Origin: JAXDBM01 sp963709485
GTDB lineage: Bacteria; Desulfobacterota; Syntrophia; Syntrophales; Fen-1087
Length of the DNA stretch: 64,000 nucleotides
Direction: 5' to 3'
Assembly: GCA_963709485.1 (NCBI GenBank)
Contig: CAVPWE010000003.1
Location: 332,203-396,202 of the forward strand
Shown here: positions 62,830 to 64,000 of the stretch, piece by piece
How the letters are laid out: each line of letters starts with the position of its first letter
How positions within the stretch are numbered: the stretch's first letter is position 1
Program-made: the position numbers and the translations under genes
The notes under the pieces: model-generated
The model's database searches: none
The model's input: the letters and a program-made list of their open reading frames with translations, nothing else
Told to the model about the DNA's origin: nothing

Positions 62830-63625
62830 AAGCGACCCATCTACGAGACTCCTGGCGCGCCGCTTCGGGATCGTACGGCGGGTTGCGATGGAAACGGGGC
62901 GCCCTTCCACCAGAGCGAGGGCCTCCCAGTGGATGGCGCCGACGACCTTCGCGGTCATCAGCGGATAGCGTAGCAGCGCGCGCCGATCGCCCGCGTCGTC
63001 AGCGCGGCCGCCGGCCACGAGCGCGCAGTGAACTGCGGTTTCCCGCGCAGCGTGACGTCACGCGCGCCACGCGTTCGGCCGGCACGTCGAAGTCCCAGCG
63101 GTAGACCCATCGAGCGGAGAAGAACGGCGACACGTGCATCACCTTTTTGTCGCGTCCAGCGGGATGCTCGTGGGCCGTACGGGCCGTCGTGCGCGACGTG
63201 GCCGCCTCGATCGACAGCACGTAGGGCTGGCGATCGCCGAAGGTGTTGTTCACCTCGGCGACCATCGCGCCAGGGTCCCGTCCGGGCGATAGCAGAAGAA
63301 GAAGCTGACCGGGTTGAACACGTAGCCGAAGACGCGGCAGTGCGTCAGCACTGCGACCGGCCGCCCGGCCATGCATGGCGAGCGGCCTCGATCACCGCGT
63401 GCAATCGGCCGCGACACCGCGTGCCCCGTCCCCGAAGTGGTCGCGGTCGAGGAACGACACCGGCCGGGGCGGTTGCGTCCGAAGCAGCCGGAGCGCACGC
63501 CGAGCTCGTCAGCTCGTCGAGGTCGAGCAGGTGCATGTCCATCGGATAGCGGAAGCCGTGCGTCGGCCCTGCAGCCGGTGATGCGTCACCGTCCCGGCGT
63601 AGACCGAGCGAAGCCCGGATCGGAG
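62830..63625 (-). pseudogene. DUF1365 protein, frameshifted
   Basis: DUF1365 proteins accompany Cfa-like methyltransferases and FAD oxidoreductases; their reaction is not established. Frames give VYAGTVTHHRLQGRR with YPMDMHLLDLDEL, then TTSGTGHAVSRP, VLTHCRVFGYVFNPVSFFFC, MVAEVNNTFGDRQPYVL, HVSPFFSARWVYRWDFDVPA and the C-terminal YPLMTAKVVGAIHWEALAL. Boundaries are approximate. Confidence 0.8.
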
Positions 63626-64000
63626 CGCGGCCTCACCAGTCCACCGCCAGCCCCGCGCGACGGCCATGGCCGACACCAGGCCATCCTCGTGGAACCCGTA
63701 GCGGAGGTGCGCCCCGCAGTAGAACGTGTGACGGTCGCCGTTGAGCGCCGCCACCAGCGGCTGTCCCGCGATCGCCGGCCCATCGAGGATCGGATGGGTG
63801 TAGTCCATCTGCGCCAGGACCTCACCGTCGAAGGGGCGCCCGTGATTCAACGTCACCGAGAAGGGGATGCATACTGAATACCCTGCTGGCGATTGAGCTG
63901 TACGTCAAGGACACGGGCCGCGACGAGTCGCGGCAGTCGGCCAGTTCGGCGTTCCATGCCGCCCATGCCGCGGCGCGGCCGCCGTGGCAGCATGCTGGTA
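63626..64000 (-). pseudogene. FAD-dependent oxidoreductase, C-terminal part (runs off window)
   Basis: The readable frame contains VTLNHGRPFDGEVLAQMDYT, then HPILDGPAIAGQPLVAALNG and FYCGAHLRYGFHEDGLVSAM, the C-terminal signature of amine-oxidase-like FAD proteins found beside DUF1365 and cfa. The N-terminal FAD-binding half lies beyond 64000. A frame break is present near 63,880. Confidence 0.72.

Overview
The window holds two unrelated pieces of DNA. Positions 1 to about 54,590 look like the chromosome of a Desulfobacterota / deltaproteobacterial (Syntrophales-like) Gram-negative anaerobe of moderately high GC. This is inferred from gene content: a two-subunit pyruvate carboxylase, a second-type EF-G, an acyl-CoA carboxylase beta subunit with a MaoC hydratase, mannose-type PTS proteins, an MCE/Mla lipid transporter, and long housekeeping operons. 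Most frames there are intact. Positions from about 54,590 to 64,000 are richer in GC and every gene is broken by repeated small frameshifts. The join cuts hrpA in half, so I read it as a chimeric assembly onto error-rich sequence of another bacterium (gene order suggests an Acidobacteriota-like organism).

Layout of the first part. 1-6.2 kb: ligA (C-terminus off the window) with a coupled small gene, a HIT protein, a LapA-like protein, a Mut7-C protein, mogA and a divergent EF-G. 6.3-12.7 kb: a strong promoter with a tandem repeat, pyruvate carboxylase subunits A and B, a terminator, and secA. 12.7-21.6 kb: argJ; the translation/UMP kinase operon rpsB-tsf-pyrH-frr closed by a terminator; then uppS-cdsA-dxr-rseP-tsaB (tsaB frameshifted). 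21.7-28.7 kb: a YdcH-like gene, psd, pssA, asd, rsmD, coaD, an aspartate-type aminotransferase, a PurF-like protein lacking its glutaminase nucleophile, and a small SET protein. 28.9-36.2 kb: ispG, proS, a bifunctional RelA/SpoT, an amidase, rph, rdgB and tRNA-Pro.

36.2-40.1 kb is an accessory, decaying stretch directly after tRNA-Pro: an Mrr-like endonuclease gene with an in-frame amber codon, a frameshifted DUF4258-like toxin gene with an intact DUF2283 partner, a YkvA-domain frame without a clear start, an NTF2-like protein, an unknown exported protein and an acetyltransferase remnant. 40.1-54.6 kb returns to core genes: alpha/beta hydrolase, PTS IIA-IIB-IIC (no IID), rimI, pyrK-pyrD, a metallo-beta-lactamase-fold hydrolase, an MCE lipid transport operon (STAS-permease, ATPase, MCE protein, lipoprotein), then on the minus strand hrpA (3' part), a MaoC hydratase and the acyl-CoA carboxylase subunit.

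The foreign tail carries broken copies of scpA, trpS, an M50 protease, an ISKra4-type transposase, uvrC, a CDP-alcohol phosphatidyltransferase, and a cfa / DUF1365 / FAD-oxidoreductase lipid-modification cluster. No CRISPR array or rRNA was seen. The most interesting biology is the PurF-like protein with an eroded glutamine site, the unusual carboxyltransferase subunit, and the decaying island at tRNA-Pro.
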